From NCBI GenBank assembly GCA_030152225.1, contig JASLHL010000246.1:1-23453 (forward strand): a stretch of DNA of 23,453 nucleotides, in the 5' to 3' direction. The notes under the pieces are model-generated. The model had not been told where the DNA came from. It saw only the letters and a program-made list of their open reading frames with translations, and searched no databases. How positions within the stretch are numbered: position 1 is the first letter of the stretch; the number at the start of each line of letters is the position of its first letter. Of this stretch, positions 8,081 to 14,558 are shown one piece after another. Position numbers and translations under genes: made by a program. The DNA comes from Flavobacterium sp. (GTDB taxonomy: Bacteria; Bacteroidota; Bacteroidia; Flavobacteriales; Flavobacteriaceae).

Positions 8081-8699
8081 TGTAGATTAATATTGATTTA
8101 AAGGATTGAATTAAATAAGGATATATTTGTTGTTTGATATGTGAACTAAATTCCTGGTGATCAGCGAGATTCCAATATTCATAGAGCATATGCTCATGGT
8201 GAATAAGGTAGGTGGTTACGCCCATAGAGAAGATTACAAAAGTCATGGCGTCTGGTTTGGCTTGGAACAAGCCCTTTTCATAGCCTTCTTCAATGAAGTA
8301 GGTAATGTGTTGCATGATTTCGCGTTTTAGTAAAACAATGCCTTCTGATATTTCAGGTGCATTCTCTTTTCGCGCTAATTGATTCATTAAAATCAGGTGA
8401 AAATCAGCATTACTTAGCTGTACAGCCATGAGATGTTCTACAAAGGCCATCAGTTTATCGAAGGGATTTAAACGGGTATTGTCGGTTAAGTCGATCAATT
8501 TTTCTCTTGTACGGGTTAAGCGTATTTCAAAGAGAGCCGTAACCATCGCACTTTTAGACCCAAAATAATAGTTGACCATGGCTACATTAATTCCCGCGGC
8601 TTTTGAGATGTCGCGTATGCTCGTACCATCAATCCCTTTTTGAGAAAATAACTCTTCTGCTACCAATAGGATCTCTCTTTGTTTCTCACTTAATGCCAT
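8067..8699 (-). CDS. TetR/AcrR-family regulator of the efflux operon
   Basis: The 210-residue protein has the TetR N-terminal DNA-binding domain: a helix ending EELFSQKGIDGTSIRD, and the recognition segment ISKAAGINVAMVNYYFGSK (about residues 31-49) with the usual YYFGSK ending. The C-terminal part is helical, fits a ligand-binding and dimerisation domain, and is not conserved in sequence. It is the first gene of the operon, so it probably represses its own transcript together with the pump genes, releasing DNA when a pump substrate binds. A palindrome over the predicted promoter supports autoregulation. The last 14 bases overlap the TolC-like gene. Confidence 0.93.
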   Translation of the reverse strand: MALSEKQREILLVAEELFSQKGIDGTSIRDISKAAGINVAMVNYYFGSKSAMVTALFEIRLTRTREKLIDLTDNTRLNPFDKLMAFVEHLMAVQLSNADFHLILMNQLARKENAPEISEGIVLLKREIMQHITYFIEEGYEKGLFQAKPDAMTFVIFSMGVTTYLIHHEHMLYEYWNLADHQEFSSHIKQQIYPYLIQSFKSILIYNEQK

Positions 8700-8721
8700 G
8701 ATTCTTCTTATTTTTCAGGCA

Positions 8722-8729
8722 CAAAATTA
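8722..8729 (-). promoter_or_regulatory. Predicted -7 element of the efflux operon
   Basis: On the minus strand this reads TAATTTTG, an exact TAnnTTTG match, 22 bases before the tetR-type start codon. It partly overlaps the palindrome at 8725-8744. Confidence 0.6.
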
Positions 8730-8744
8730 AACAAACGTTTAATT
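8725..8744. promoter_or_regulatory. Candidate TetR-family operator
   Basis: AATTAAAC (8725-8732) and GTTTAATT (8737-8744) are exact inverted arms separated by four bases. The site overlaps the predicted -7 element, so binding would block RNA polymerase. A related half-site (GCGTTTGTTTGATT, 12 of 14 bases like one strand of the palindrome) lies upstream at 8803-8816. Confidence 0.6.
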
Positions 8745-8905
8745 AGTTTTTATATTTTCCTTACTTTTTTTGCGTTAAAATAGTTTTAATTTAAGTATTT
8801 GCGCGTTTGTTTGATTTTAATGTAAAATATAAGTTTTTGATTTACTGTAAATTAGAAGTTTTGAGTATAAATTATTCCTTGTATTGAGGGAAGCAAATCA
8901 AGGAG

Positions 8906-8938
8906 AAAAAAAAGCTCAACAGGTTTACTATTGAGCTT
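8906..8938 (-). terminator. Intrinsic terminator of the LLM oxidoreductase gene
   Basis: AAGCTCAA (912-919 of the 8,000s) and TTGAGCTT (8931-8938) form an eight-base stem. On the minus strand it is followed by a T-run (plus-strand A-run at 8906-8911). It lies 25 bases past the stop of the minus-strand gene. The rest of 8700-8962 holds only the efflux promoter region and AT-rich sequence. Confidence 0.75.
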
Positions 8939-8962
8939 GATCGATCGAATCAAAAGGCGATA

Positions 8963-9928
8963 CTATGGTAAAGTTGGGAAATGAGGGAGTACTTCTTGTG
9001 CTAGTTCAGCAAGCGTATCATCGATTGGACGCTTGCCAAATTGAATACCGAGGGCGGCATGATTGACCCCAATCTTTTGCCATTGTTCTAGCAGGTCGAT
9101 TAGGCCGTAACGACCTGTTTGTAGTACAAATCCACCGCGTAAGGGTGTGCGTGGAAAATAGGGGTCTTCATGTAAATCAATCCATTCATTCGTCATATGA
9201 GGTTTAAACTGTCCATTGGGAATAAGCGCGCGAAAGGCATTGATTTTTTCTTGTAAATAACGCGTATCATCCGTTGTCGTGGTTGGTCCTGGATAACTCA
9301 TCCAAGCATCAGCCTCTTTGGCAATCCATTCGAGCGATTGTTGGCTCCCTCCTGTAACAATAGTGGGAATAAGTGAATGTATGGGTTTGGGAATTAAATC
9401 TAACTGTTGCGTTTGAGTCAAAAGAGAATGGAGCTGTGGAAAAGAATCGCAGTGAAGTACTTTCATATCAGCAAGAACACATCGAAATAATTCAGCGCGT
9501 TCTTCATAAGATTTTCCAAAAGCTTTGTATTCTGCCAAGCGATCACCGGAGCCCACACCCAACAACAAGCGTCCATTCGACAGCTGATCAATAGAAGCTG
9601 TTGTTTTTGCGAGTTCAACAGGATGGTGTAGGGGAAGCACAATACTACCTGTTCCCAGGGCGATTTGATGCGTTTGACCTGCGATATACGCTAAATAAGT
9701 CAACGGATCGTACACTTGTCCTACATCGCCAAAAGTAGGATCATAGAACGGAATATCCCTTACCCAAAGCGAGGCAAAATTAGCATGATCTATTTGTTTT
9801 ATATATTTGATATGTGCTTGAAACGGGGAGAGATCTCCCTTGTAGACCGCTAAAGGCAAGAATATACCGAGTGTTAGTTTATTTTCTTTAAACACGCGGT
9901 TAAAAGTAGGGTGTGTTATTGTATTCAT
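8963..9928 (-). CDS. LLM-class (luciferase-like) flavin-dependent oxidoreductase
   Basis: The 321-residue protein is a bacterial luciferase-like TIM-barrel enzyme that would use FMNH2 or F420-type reduced flavin. Family features are LTLGIFLPL on the first strand, the IALGTGSIVLPLHHPVELAK segment, and the signature SNGRLLLGVGSGDR. The later LIPTIVTGGSQQSLEWIAKEADAWMSYP matches the C-terminal phosphate-binding side of the barrel. It looks like the single-component TIGR03571-type branch, but the substrate is unknown. An ArsR-type regulator gene lies 75 bases upstream on the same strand, and a candidate operator sits in the gap. The enzyme is therefore probably inducible. Confidence 0.88.
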   Translation of the reverse strand: MNTITHPTFNRVFKENKLTLGIFLPLAVYKGDLSPFQAHIKYIKQIDHANFASLWVRDIPFYDPTFGDVGQVYDPLTYLAYIAGQTHQIALGTGSIVLPLHHPVELAKTTASIDQLSNGRLLLGVGSGDRLAEYKAFGKSYEERAELFRCVLADMKVLHCDSFPQLHSLLTQTQQLDLIPKPIHSLIPTIVTGGSQQSLEWIAKEADAWMSYPGPTTTTDDTRYLQEKINAFRALIPNGQFKPHMTNEWIDLHEDPYFPRTPLRGGFVLQTGRYGLIDLLEQWQKIGVNHAALGIQFGKRPIDDTLAELAQEVLPHFPTLP

Positions 9929-9944
9929 TTATTTGTATATTTAT

Positions 9945-9964
9945 ATATCTAGGAATCTAGATAT
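9945..9964. promoter_or_regulatory. Candidate ArsR-type operator in front of the LLM gene
   Basis: ATATCTAG (9945-9952) and CTAGATAT (9957-9964) are exact inverted arms around a four-base spacer. The site lies 16 bases before the LLM start codon. A related but degenerate sequence occurs at 10309-10329, before the regulator gene. Confidence 0.55.
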
Positions 9965-10003
9965 GTTGGGTTTTGCTTTTTTGATAAAAGGGTATTTCTC
10001 TTT

Positions 10004-10303
10004 TTACAATTGATGTTTTATATAAGAAGCTAATTCAGCAATTTTGGCTTCATTGCGTTTATAATACGTCCATTGTCCATTGCGGACTGACGTTAATAAA
10101 CCAATAGTAACCATAGAAGTTAGGTAAGAAGAAACTGTAGATTGCGATAAACCAGCTTTTTTTTGAATCACACTCATACAAACGCCAAATTCCCTCACTT
10201 CAGGTTCGATGTCCTCAAGCTCAAAGTAATCGTGTGGTTTCTTCAGCCACGCTAAAATCTGTATGCGGTGTTCGTTGTATAACGCTTTAAATAAATCTAC
10301 CAT
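10004..10303 (-). CDS. ArsR-family winged-helix regulator, 99 aa
   Basis: From the ATG at 10303 the protein is 99 residues. It has MVDLFKALYNEHRIQILAWL, a typical first helix pair of ArsR regulators, then KKAGLSQSTVSSYLTSMVTIGLL as the helix-turn-helix, and RNGQWTYYKRNE as the wing. A longer reading from 10351 adds 16 residues (MHLFHFLCIVNSRYIE) that do not fit the family. They would also place a candidate operator inside the coding region, so I prefer the shorter start. One cysteine (near residue 42) is present and no ArsR CxC metal site is visible, so the signal is probably not arsenite. It likely controls the adjacent LLM oxidoreductase and itself. Confidence 0.85.
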   Translation of the reverse strand: MVDLFKALYNEHRIQILAWLKKPHDYFELEDIEPEVREFGVCMSVIQKKAGLSQSTVSSYLTSMVTIGLLTSVRNGQWTYYKRNEAKIAELASYIKHQL

Positions 10304-10308
10304 TTCTA

Positions 10309-10329
10309 TATATCGAGAATTTACGATAC
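10309..10329. promoter_or_regulatory. Second candidate ArsR-type operator
   Basis: The sequence matches the 9944-9964 site at 14 of 21 aligned positions and keeps short inverted arms TATCG and CGATA. It lies six bases before the ArsR-type start codon, consistent with autoregulation. Confidence 0.4.
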
Positions 10330-10422
10330 AAAGAAAGTGAAAAAGATGCAATAATCAAATTAAAAGTGGAGGTGAGATTGGATGTTACATCAAAAATAAA
10401 GCACTTTAAAAGAAGATAGTCG

Positions 10423-10430
10423 TATATTTA
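10423..10430 (+). promoter_or_regulatory. Weak -7-like element of the rhomboid gene
   Basis: TATATTTA is one base from TAnnTTTG. It lies 22 bases before the TTG start at 10453, which gives a plausible leader of about 16 bases. Confidence 0.3.
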
Positions 10431-10452
10431 CAAGTCTCAAATAGTCTTTATC

Positions 10453-11052
10453 TTGAAAAAAAGAGTGCTACAATTAAAAAAGGAAGATTTTTATCCCGCT
10501 ATAGGCCTAGTTGCTTTGCTTTGGTTTTTATTTTTTTTACAGCAAATCGGTTTATTTCAAGCTTGTTATGGTGTAATCCCTTGGCGGATTGCAGGAATTA
10601 AGGGCATATTTTTAAGTCCCTTATTCCATGGAAGCCTTGATCATCTCAGCAGCAATACCCTCCCTTTGTTTTTTTTAAGCGTACTCTTGTTTGTATTTTA
10701 CAAAAAGCAAGCCTATACTGTTCTTATTGGAGGCTGGATTCTTTCTGGTTTGCTGTTGTGGCTTTTACCTGATTTTAATTTTTTAAAGCATCAGATCCAT
10801 AGCTGTCACATAGGTGCAAGTGGTTTAATTTACATGCTTGCTACTTTTCTTTGTTTTAGTGGTATCTTTTCACGTCAAGTGCTCTTAATCCTTGTGTCCC
10901 TTCTTGTTGTGCTGCTCTATGGAGGACTGATTTACGCTATTTTTCCATACTTAGTTGAGGATGATGTTTCTTGGCAAGGGCATTTACTTGGCGCTGGCGT
11001 AGGCTTTTTTTATGCCTATCAATTAAACAAAAAGAGAAGAAAAAAAGCTTGA
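10453..11052 (+). CDS. Rhomboid-family intramembrane serine protease
   Basis: The 199-residue protein has six hydrophobic segments and the rhomboid catalytic features. These are the GASG motif with Ser123, His177 in WQGHLLGAGVG on the last helix, and the H..SN pattern (His64, Asn68) in the second helix that forms the oxyanion side. Such enzymes cut transmembrane segments of other proteins, and the substrate here is unknown. It is a short six-helix form with no cytoplasmic extension beyond a lysine-rich tail. The start is TTG at 10453. No in-frame ATG precedes the catalytic region, the frame is stopped at 10417, and the next Met comes after the active-site serine. So a non-ATG start is required (GTG at 10465 is another option). 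Confidence 0.9.
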   Translation: MKKRVLQLKKEDFYPAIGLVALLWFLFFLQQIGLFQACYGVIPWRIAGIKGIFLSPLFHGSLDHLSSNTLPLFFLSVLLFVFYKKQAYTVLIGGWILSGLLLWLLPDFNFLKHQIHSCHIGASGLIYMLATFLCFSGIFSRQVLLILVSLLVVLLYGGLIYAIFPYLVEDDVSWQGHLLGAGVGFFYAYQLNKKRRKKA

Positions 11053-11295
11053 TTTTCCCTCTGTATGGAAAAGGTATTTTATCGCATCAAACCAAGTGGA
11101 GGCTGATAGAAGCGGTAAATAATCTCCATTCCGTGAGAGGTTCCTCTGGTGTTGGGTTATATTGGGGTATTTTTGCTTTAATAGAAAAAGGAATACAGCG
11201 TAACGCTATACGAGGCGAAGAAAGGAAAGCTTTATTTTTTAGGTTTATTATTTGAAATAATTCTAAATAATTAAGTGCTTTTACTTTCAATTTTG

Positions 11296-11303
11296 TACAT
11301 TTG
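11296..11303 (+). promoter_or_regulatory. Predicted -7 element of the lipocalin gene
   Basis: TACATTTG is an exact TAnnTTTG match 16 bases before the ATG at 11320. The preceding gap (11053-11295) shows no convincing gene. It has a T-run near 11235 but no clean terminator stem. Confidence 0.6.
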
Positions 11304-11319
11304 AAGTAAACTCAATCCC

Positions 11320-11898
11320 ATGAAAAATAAATCTTTCTATCGTTTCAGTATGGTCCTACTACTTCTTTTCGCTTGTATGTCCTGCAACACGCAATCCATG
11401 CCTGAGAAAGCGAAAGCAGTAGCGCCTTTTGACGTTAATCGCTACTTAGGGACATGGTATGAAATTGCGCGTTTTGATTTTCGTTTTGAAAAGGACCTGG
11501 ACAATACATCCGCTCAATATCACTTAGATAAACAAGGCAACGTCACCGTATTAAATAGCGGCTACAATACCAAAGAAAAAGAGTGGAAGAAAGCAGTGGG
11601 TAAAGCGAAATTTAGAGGAGAAAAAACAGAGGGAGCATTGAAAGTTAGCTTCTTTGGTCCTTTTTATTCAGGCTATACGGTTATTGCCCTAGATGCTGAC
11701 TATCGCTATGCTTTAATCGCTGGAAAAGATTTAGATTACCTGTGGATTCTATCCAGAGAAAAGAGCATTCCCAAATCTATTAAAGAAGAATACCTAAACC
11801 TAGCGAAAGAAATAGGTTATGATACCTCGCGTTTAATTTGGGTCAATCACGATAATGACAACAATCCTTTTCTCAACGAATTTGGCAGCTTGAAGTAA
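11320..11898 (+). CDS. blc: Blc-type bacterial lipocalin lipoprotein
   Basis: The 192-residue product is an outer-membrane-type lipocalin. The signal peptide (about residues 1-18) ends in a lipobox with two possible lipidated cysteines, Cys19 (LLFAC) and Cys22 (CMSC). The first lipocalin motif GTWYEIARFD is at 44-53, followed by FRFEKDL as in E. coli Blc. The second and third conserved regions are YRYALIAGKDLDYLWILSR (128-146). Blc proteins bind lysophospholipids or fatty acids and serve in membrane maintenance under stress, and this role is inferred from family. It appears to be a single gene with its own promoter. Confidence 0.92.
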   Translation: MKNKSFYRFSMVLLLLFACMSCNTQSMPEKAKAVAPFDVNRYLGTWYEIARFDFRFEKDLDNTSAQYHLDKQGNVTVLNSGYNTKEKEWKKAVGKAKFRGEKTEGALKVSFFGPFYSGYTVIALDADYRYALIAGKDLDYLWILSREKSIPKSIKEEYLNLAKEIGYDTSRLIWVNHDNDNNPFLNEFGSLK

Positions 11899-11911
11899 TG
11901 GTTTAGTTGAT

Positions 11912-11946
11912 TTCCCATCTCCCATTTCCCATCTCCCATCTCCCTT
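11912..11946. repeat. Five-unit degenerate heptad array at the EamA stop
   Basis: Five consecutive 7-bp units read TTCCCAT, CTCCCAT, TTCCCAT, CTCCCAT and CTCCCTT. The array fills most of the 48-bp convergent gap and ends exactly at the stop codon (11947-11949) of the minus-strand exporter gene. Confidence 0.8.
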
Positions 11947-12822
11947 TTAAGCAAATTTCTTACTCGCAGCGACTGATAAAACCACACCAAGAGTCACGCC
12001 TATCATCCCAATAGAGACGTATTCATTGAGGAAAACTGCAGCTAGAGCCAAACCAAAGAAAGGTTGTAGCAGTTGCAACTGTCCTACAGAAGCTATTCCA
12101 CCCTGTGCTAATCCTTTGTACCAGAAGATAAAACCAGTAAACATACTCATGGTACCGAGATACAGTAAACTCACCCAAGTATCCGTTTGAATGAAGTGAA
12201 AAGAGGTGGGCATAAAAAAGAAAAGCGAAGGAAGTAAAATCGGTAGGGCATAGATAATGGCCCAAGATATAACTTGACTTCCGCCCATTGTTTTAGTCAA
12301 TACAGCACCTTCAGCATAGGCTAATCCACAGAGAACTATAGCAGCAAGCATCAACAAGTCACCTGTAAGTGAGCTTGTTGCATGTTGTGCATAAGCAAAT
12401 CCGACTACTAATCCACTACCGATTAGTGCAAAAAGCCAAAAAAGGGGTTTAGGTTTTTCCTTTCCACGTAGCACAGCAAAAATGGCTGTACTCAAAGGTA
12501 GTGTCCCAACAAAGACTAAAGACCGTGCAGCAGTCATATGTTGTAAAGCTAAAGAAGACAGTAAGGGAAATCCAATCACTGCACCTATAGCTACGAGTAT
12601 AATTGATTTTGATTCGAATTTATTGGGTAACGTTGCCTTGCTATAAAACAAGAATAGCCCAGCTAAAACAGCCGCAATTAAGGCGCGTACCAACGTGACA
12701 AAAATAGGATCTAAACTCAATACAGCCACTTTCGTAGCAGGCATAGATCCACTAAATAGTAGTACTCCAATTAATCCGTTCATCCATCCACTTGACGTAT
12801 GGGTTACTGTTGTTGCTTTCAT
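11947..12822 (-). CDS. EamA/DMT-family exporter (RhaT-like superfamily)
   Basis: The 291-residue protein has ten predicted hydrophobic helices in two EamA repeats. The first repeat opens with LIGVLLFSGSMPATKVAV, and its fourth-helix region is ALQHMTAARSLVFVGTLP. The second repeat opens at GDLLMLAAIVLCGLAYAEGAVL and ends with the typical LLQPFFGLALAAVFLNEYVS. Such proteins usually export amino acids or metabolites. The divergent MocR-type regulator starts 86 bases away and probably controls it, as often seen for this regulator family. The substrate is unknown but could relate to an amino acid or a B6 compound sensed by the regulator. Confidence 0.9.
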   Translation of the reverse strand: MKATTVTHTSSGWMNGLIGVLLFSGSMPATKVAVLSLDPIFVTLVRALIAAVLAGLFLFYSKATLPNKFESKSIILVAIGAVIGFPLLSSLALQHMTAARSLVFVGTLPLSTAIFAVLRGKEKPKPLFWLFALIGSGLVVGFAYAQHATSSLTGDLLMLAAIVLCGLAYAEGAVLTKTMGGSQVISWAIIYALPILLPSLFFFMPTSFHFIQTDTWVSLLYLGTMSMFTGFIFWYKGLAQGGIASVGQLQLLQPFFGLALAAVFLNEYVSIGMIGVTLGVVLSVAASKKFA

Positions 12823-12839
12823 GTATTTCTATTTTTTTT

Positions 12840-12847
12840 CAAAAGTA
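12840..12847 (-). promoter_or_regulatory. Predicted -7 element of the EamA gene
   Basis: On the minus strand this reads TACTTTTG, an exact TAnnTTTG match, 17 bases before the start codon. A TTTG lies upstream with a 15-base spacer, shorter than usual. Confidence 0.5.
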
Positions 12848-12882
12848 AACGGAAATTAGCAACAAACACAGTCGCAGTTTTG

Positions 12883-12890
12883 TATATTTG
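12883..12890 (+). promoter_or_regulatory. Predicted -7 element of the MocR-type gene
   Basis: TATATTTG is an exact TAnnTTTG match 18 bases before the ATG at 12909. It lies between two direct copies of ACAGT-N2/3-AGTT (12868-12879 and 12898-12908), whose starts are 30 bp apart and which may be regulator sites. Confidence 0.5.
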
Positions 12891-12908
12891 GATGGATACA
12901 GTTAAGTT

Positions 12909-14324
12909 ATGGAAGATAAATACCTCTATTTGCGTCTAGCGGAAAAGCTAGCCAATCAAATTCGAAATGGCGTATTCAAAAAAGGAGATCGCCTTCCATC
13001 AATACGCGTCTTGTGTAAGACGTACAATATCAGTATGAATACAGCTAAGCGCGTTTATTTAGAATTAGAATCGGAATCTTTGGTACTTGCTGTTCCTCAA
13101 TCGGGCTATTTTGTAAGCCATGTCAATTACACCCATTTTCCTTTGCCTAAAGCGAGTAACCCAACTCCTTTGGCTGATAGTGATATACCGAAGGATATTA
13201 TTAATAAAGTATATTCTAGTATTGGTAAGGAGGAATTAACCCTATTTTCATTCAATTCGCTTTATGGGGAGTTTTTACCTGCTGCACAAATGAAAAAGGA
13301 AATTATTCAGGCGGCAAAAGAAATGAAGTATGGGGGAGTGGATTATGAAGGAGTTCAAGGAAATATTAACCTCAGACGCATGATTGCCGCACGTTCGATG
13401 ACATGGGGAGGAGCCCTTACAGAAGATGAAATTGTAACAACCAATGGAAGTATACACGCCATATCCCTCTGCTTGTTAGCTTTGGGAAAGGCAGGGGATA
13501 CAGTTGCTATAGAAAGTCCGTGTTATCCCGGAATCTTTCAATTGGCGATTGACTTAGGGTTTAAAGTATTGGAATTACCTACAGATCCGGTAACAGGGGT
13601 AAAGTTAGATGCCTTAGCACGGGTTTGTCCTGTCATTGATATCTGCTTGTTAATTACCAATTACAACACGCCTTTAGGGAGTTGTATGCCCGTAGAAAAT
13701 AAAAAGAAAGTAGTTGAACTATTGGCCTCCTATTCTATACCTTTAATAGAGGATGATGTTTATGGAGATTTAAACTTTAATGGCAAGCGTCCTGTGTGTT
13801 GTAAAGCTTTTGATACAACAGGTAATGTGCTGTGGTGTAGCGCGGTTTCCAAAACCTTAGCTCCAGGTTACCGCGTCGGTTGGGTTAGTGCGGGAAAATA
13901 TCAAGATAAAGTCATTGAGCAGAAATTAATCCATTCTATTTCCTCTCCTGCTATTGTACAGGAAGCAGTAGCTAATTTTATGAAGTCGGGCAAATATGAA
14001 AAACACTTGCGCAAATTAAGACAAAGCCTATTTGCCAACTATCAAAAAATGCTCACGGTTATTGTAAATGAATTTCCTATAGGTACAAAAGTAACCCGCC
14101 CAGAGGGAGGATTATCCCTGTGGATTGAATTCGATGAAAAAGTTAATACACTTAAATTATATGATTTGTGCATACAGGAGGGAATCAGTATTGCTCCAGG
14201 ACGCATGTTTACTGTGCAACGTCAGTTTCAAAACTGTATTCGAATTAGCATTGGTTTACCGTGGTCTAAAGAAATAGAGCAACAGCTCAAACGAGTTGGT
14301 CGACTTAGTTTACGAGCCGTTTAA
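12909..14324 (+). CDS. MocR-family regulator (GntR domain fused to aminotransferase fold)
   Basis: The 471-residue protein joins an N-terminal GntR winged helix (about residues 5-70: LAEKLANQIRNGVFKKGDRLPS, then the recognition segment) to a fold-type I aminotransferase domain. The PLP lysine is Lys315 in SAVSKTLAPGYRVGW. The cofactor-ring residues appear as EDDVYGDL (Asp283, Tyr285) and NYNTPLG (Asn253). MocR proteins use PLP, often as an external aldimine with an amino acid, to switch transcription. The gene is divergent from the EamA exporter, with 86 bases between start codons. The fused domain order and length are normal for the family. Which amine it senses cannot be told. Confidence 0.93.
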   Translation: MEDKYLYLRLAEKLANQIRNGVFKKGDRLPSIRVLCKTYNISMNTAKRVYLELESESLVLAVPQSGYFVSHVNYTHFPLPKASNPTPLADSDIPKDIINKVYSSIGKEELTLFSFNSLYGEFLPAAQMKKEIIQAAKEMKYGGVDYEGVQGNINLRRMIAARSMTWGGALTEDEIVTTNGSIHAISLCLLALGKAGDTVAIESPCYPGIFQLAIDLGFKVLELPTDPVTGVKLDALARVCPVIDICLLITNYNTPLGSCMPVENKKKVVELLASYSIPLIEDDVYGDLNFNGKRPVCCKAFDTTGNVLWCSAVSKTLAPGYRVGWVSAGKYQDKVIEQKLIHSISSPAIVQEAVANFMKSGKYEKHLRKLRQSLFANYQKMLTVIVNEFPIGTKVTRPEGGLSLWIEFDEKVNTLKLYDLCIQEGISIAPGRMFTVQRQFQNCIRISIGLPWSKEIEQQLKRVGRLSLRAV

Positions 14325-14417
14325 TTATAAACACTTGATTGGTTGTTAGTTGGCTTTTGTTTTTTTGGGGTAGCCGATTCGATCCAACCTAAATTTTTTT
14401 GTATCAAAAAAAAATGT

Positions 14418-14425
14418 CACCTTTG
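14418..14425 (+). promoter_or_regulatory. Tentative -7 element of the riboswitch transcript
   Basis: CACCTTTG is one base from TAnnTTTG and would start transcription at about 14432, right at the aptamer. A TTG at 14399-14401 gives a short 16-base spacer. Confidence 0.3.
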
Positions 14426-14429
14426 CCAC

Positions 14430-14520
14430 TTGAAAGGGGTGCTGCACAGGGTTGCGGCTGAGATGATACCCTGGAACTTGTTTCCACACCTGACCTAGGT
14501 AATGCTAGCGTAGGGATCAA
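14430..14520 (+). ncRNA. TPP (THI-element) riboswitch aptamer
   Basis: All conserved TPP riboswitch blocks are present in order: GGGGTGC (14435-14441), GGCTGAGA (14456-14463) with ATACCC after it, ACCTGA (14488-14493), and GGTAATGCTAGCGTAGGGA (about 14498-14516). TTGA (14430-14433) pairs with TCAA (14517-14520) to close P1. A small extra hairpin TGGAA/TTCCA (14472-14486) is inserted between the two halves. Thiamine pyrophosphate binding normally lowers expression of the genes behind it. No stem with a T-run follows before the gene, so control is more likely at translation than by termination. Confidence 0.95.
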
Positions 14521-14525
14521 CCATT

Positions 14526-14539
14526 TATCATCTCATCAT
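14526..14539 (+). promoter_or_regulatory. Candidate riboswitch expression platform
   Basis: TATCATCTCA (14526-14535) is an exact complement of TGAGATGATA (14459-14468) in the aptamer core. CATCAT (14534-14539) is an exact complement of ATGATG at the start of the transporter gene (14559-14564). The two pairings share bases and cannot both form completely. Confidence 0.45.
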
Positions 14540-14558
14540 TTACTTTAGTTAAGTTAAT

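Noticed and set aside
10304..10351. Sixteen-residue N-terminal extension of the ArsR-type regulator
   Set aside because: The extension is unlike the family, and a candidate operator lies in it; the ATG at 10303 fits better.
10971..11290. Two frames (plus 10971-11255, minus 11087-11290) in the gap after the rhomboid gene
   Set aside because: Both lack family features, overlap each other on opposite strands, and the first overlaps the rhomboid coding end in another frame.
14339..14400. Possible terminator after the MocR-type gene
   Set aside because: There is a T-run and GGTTG/CAACC pairing over a long distance, but no compact stem directly before a T-run.
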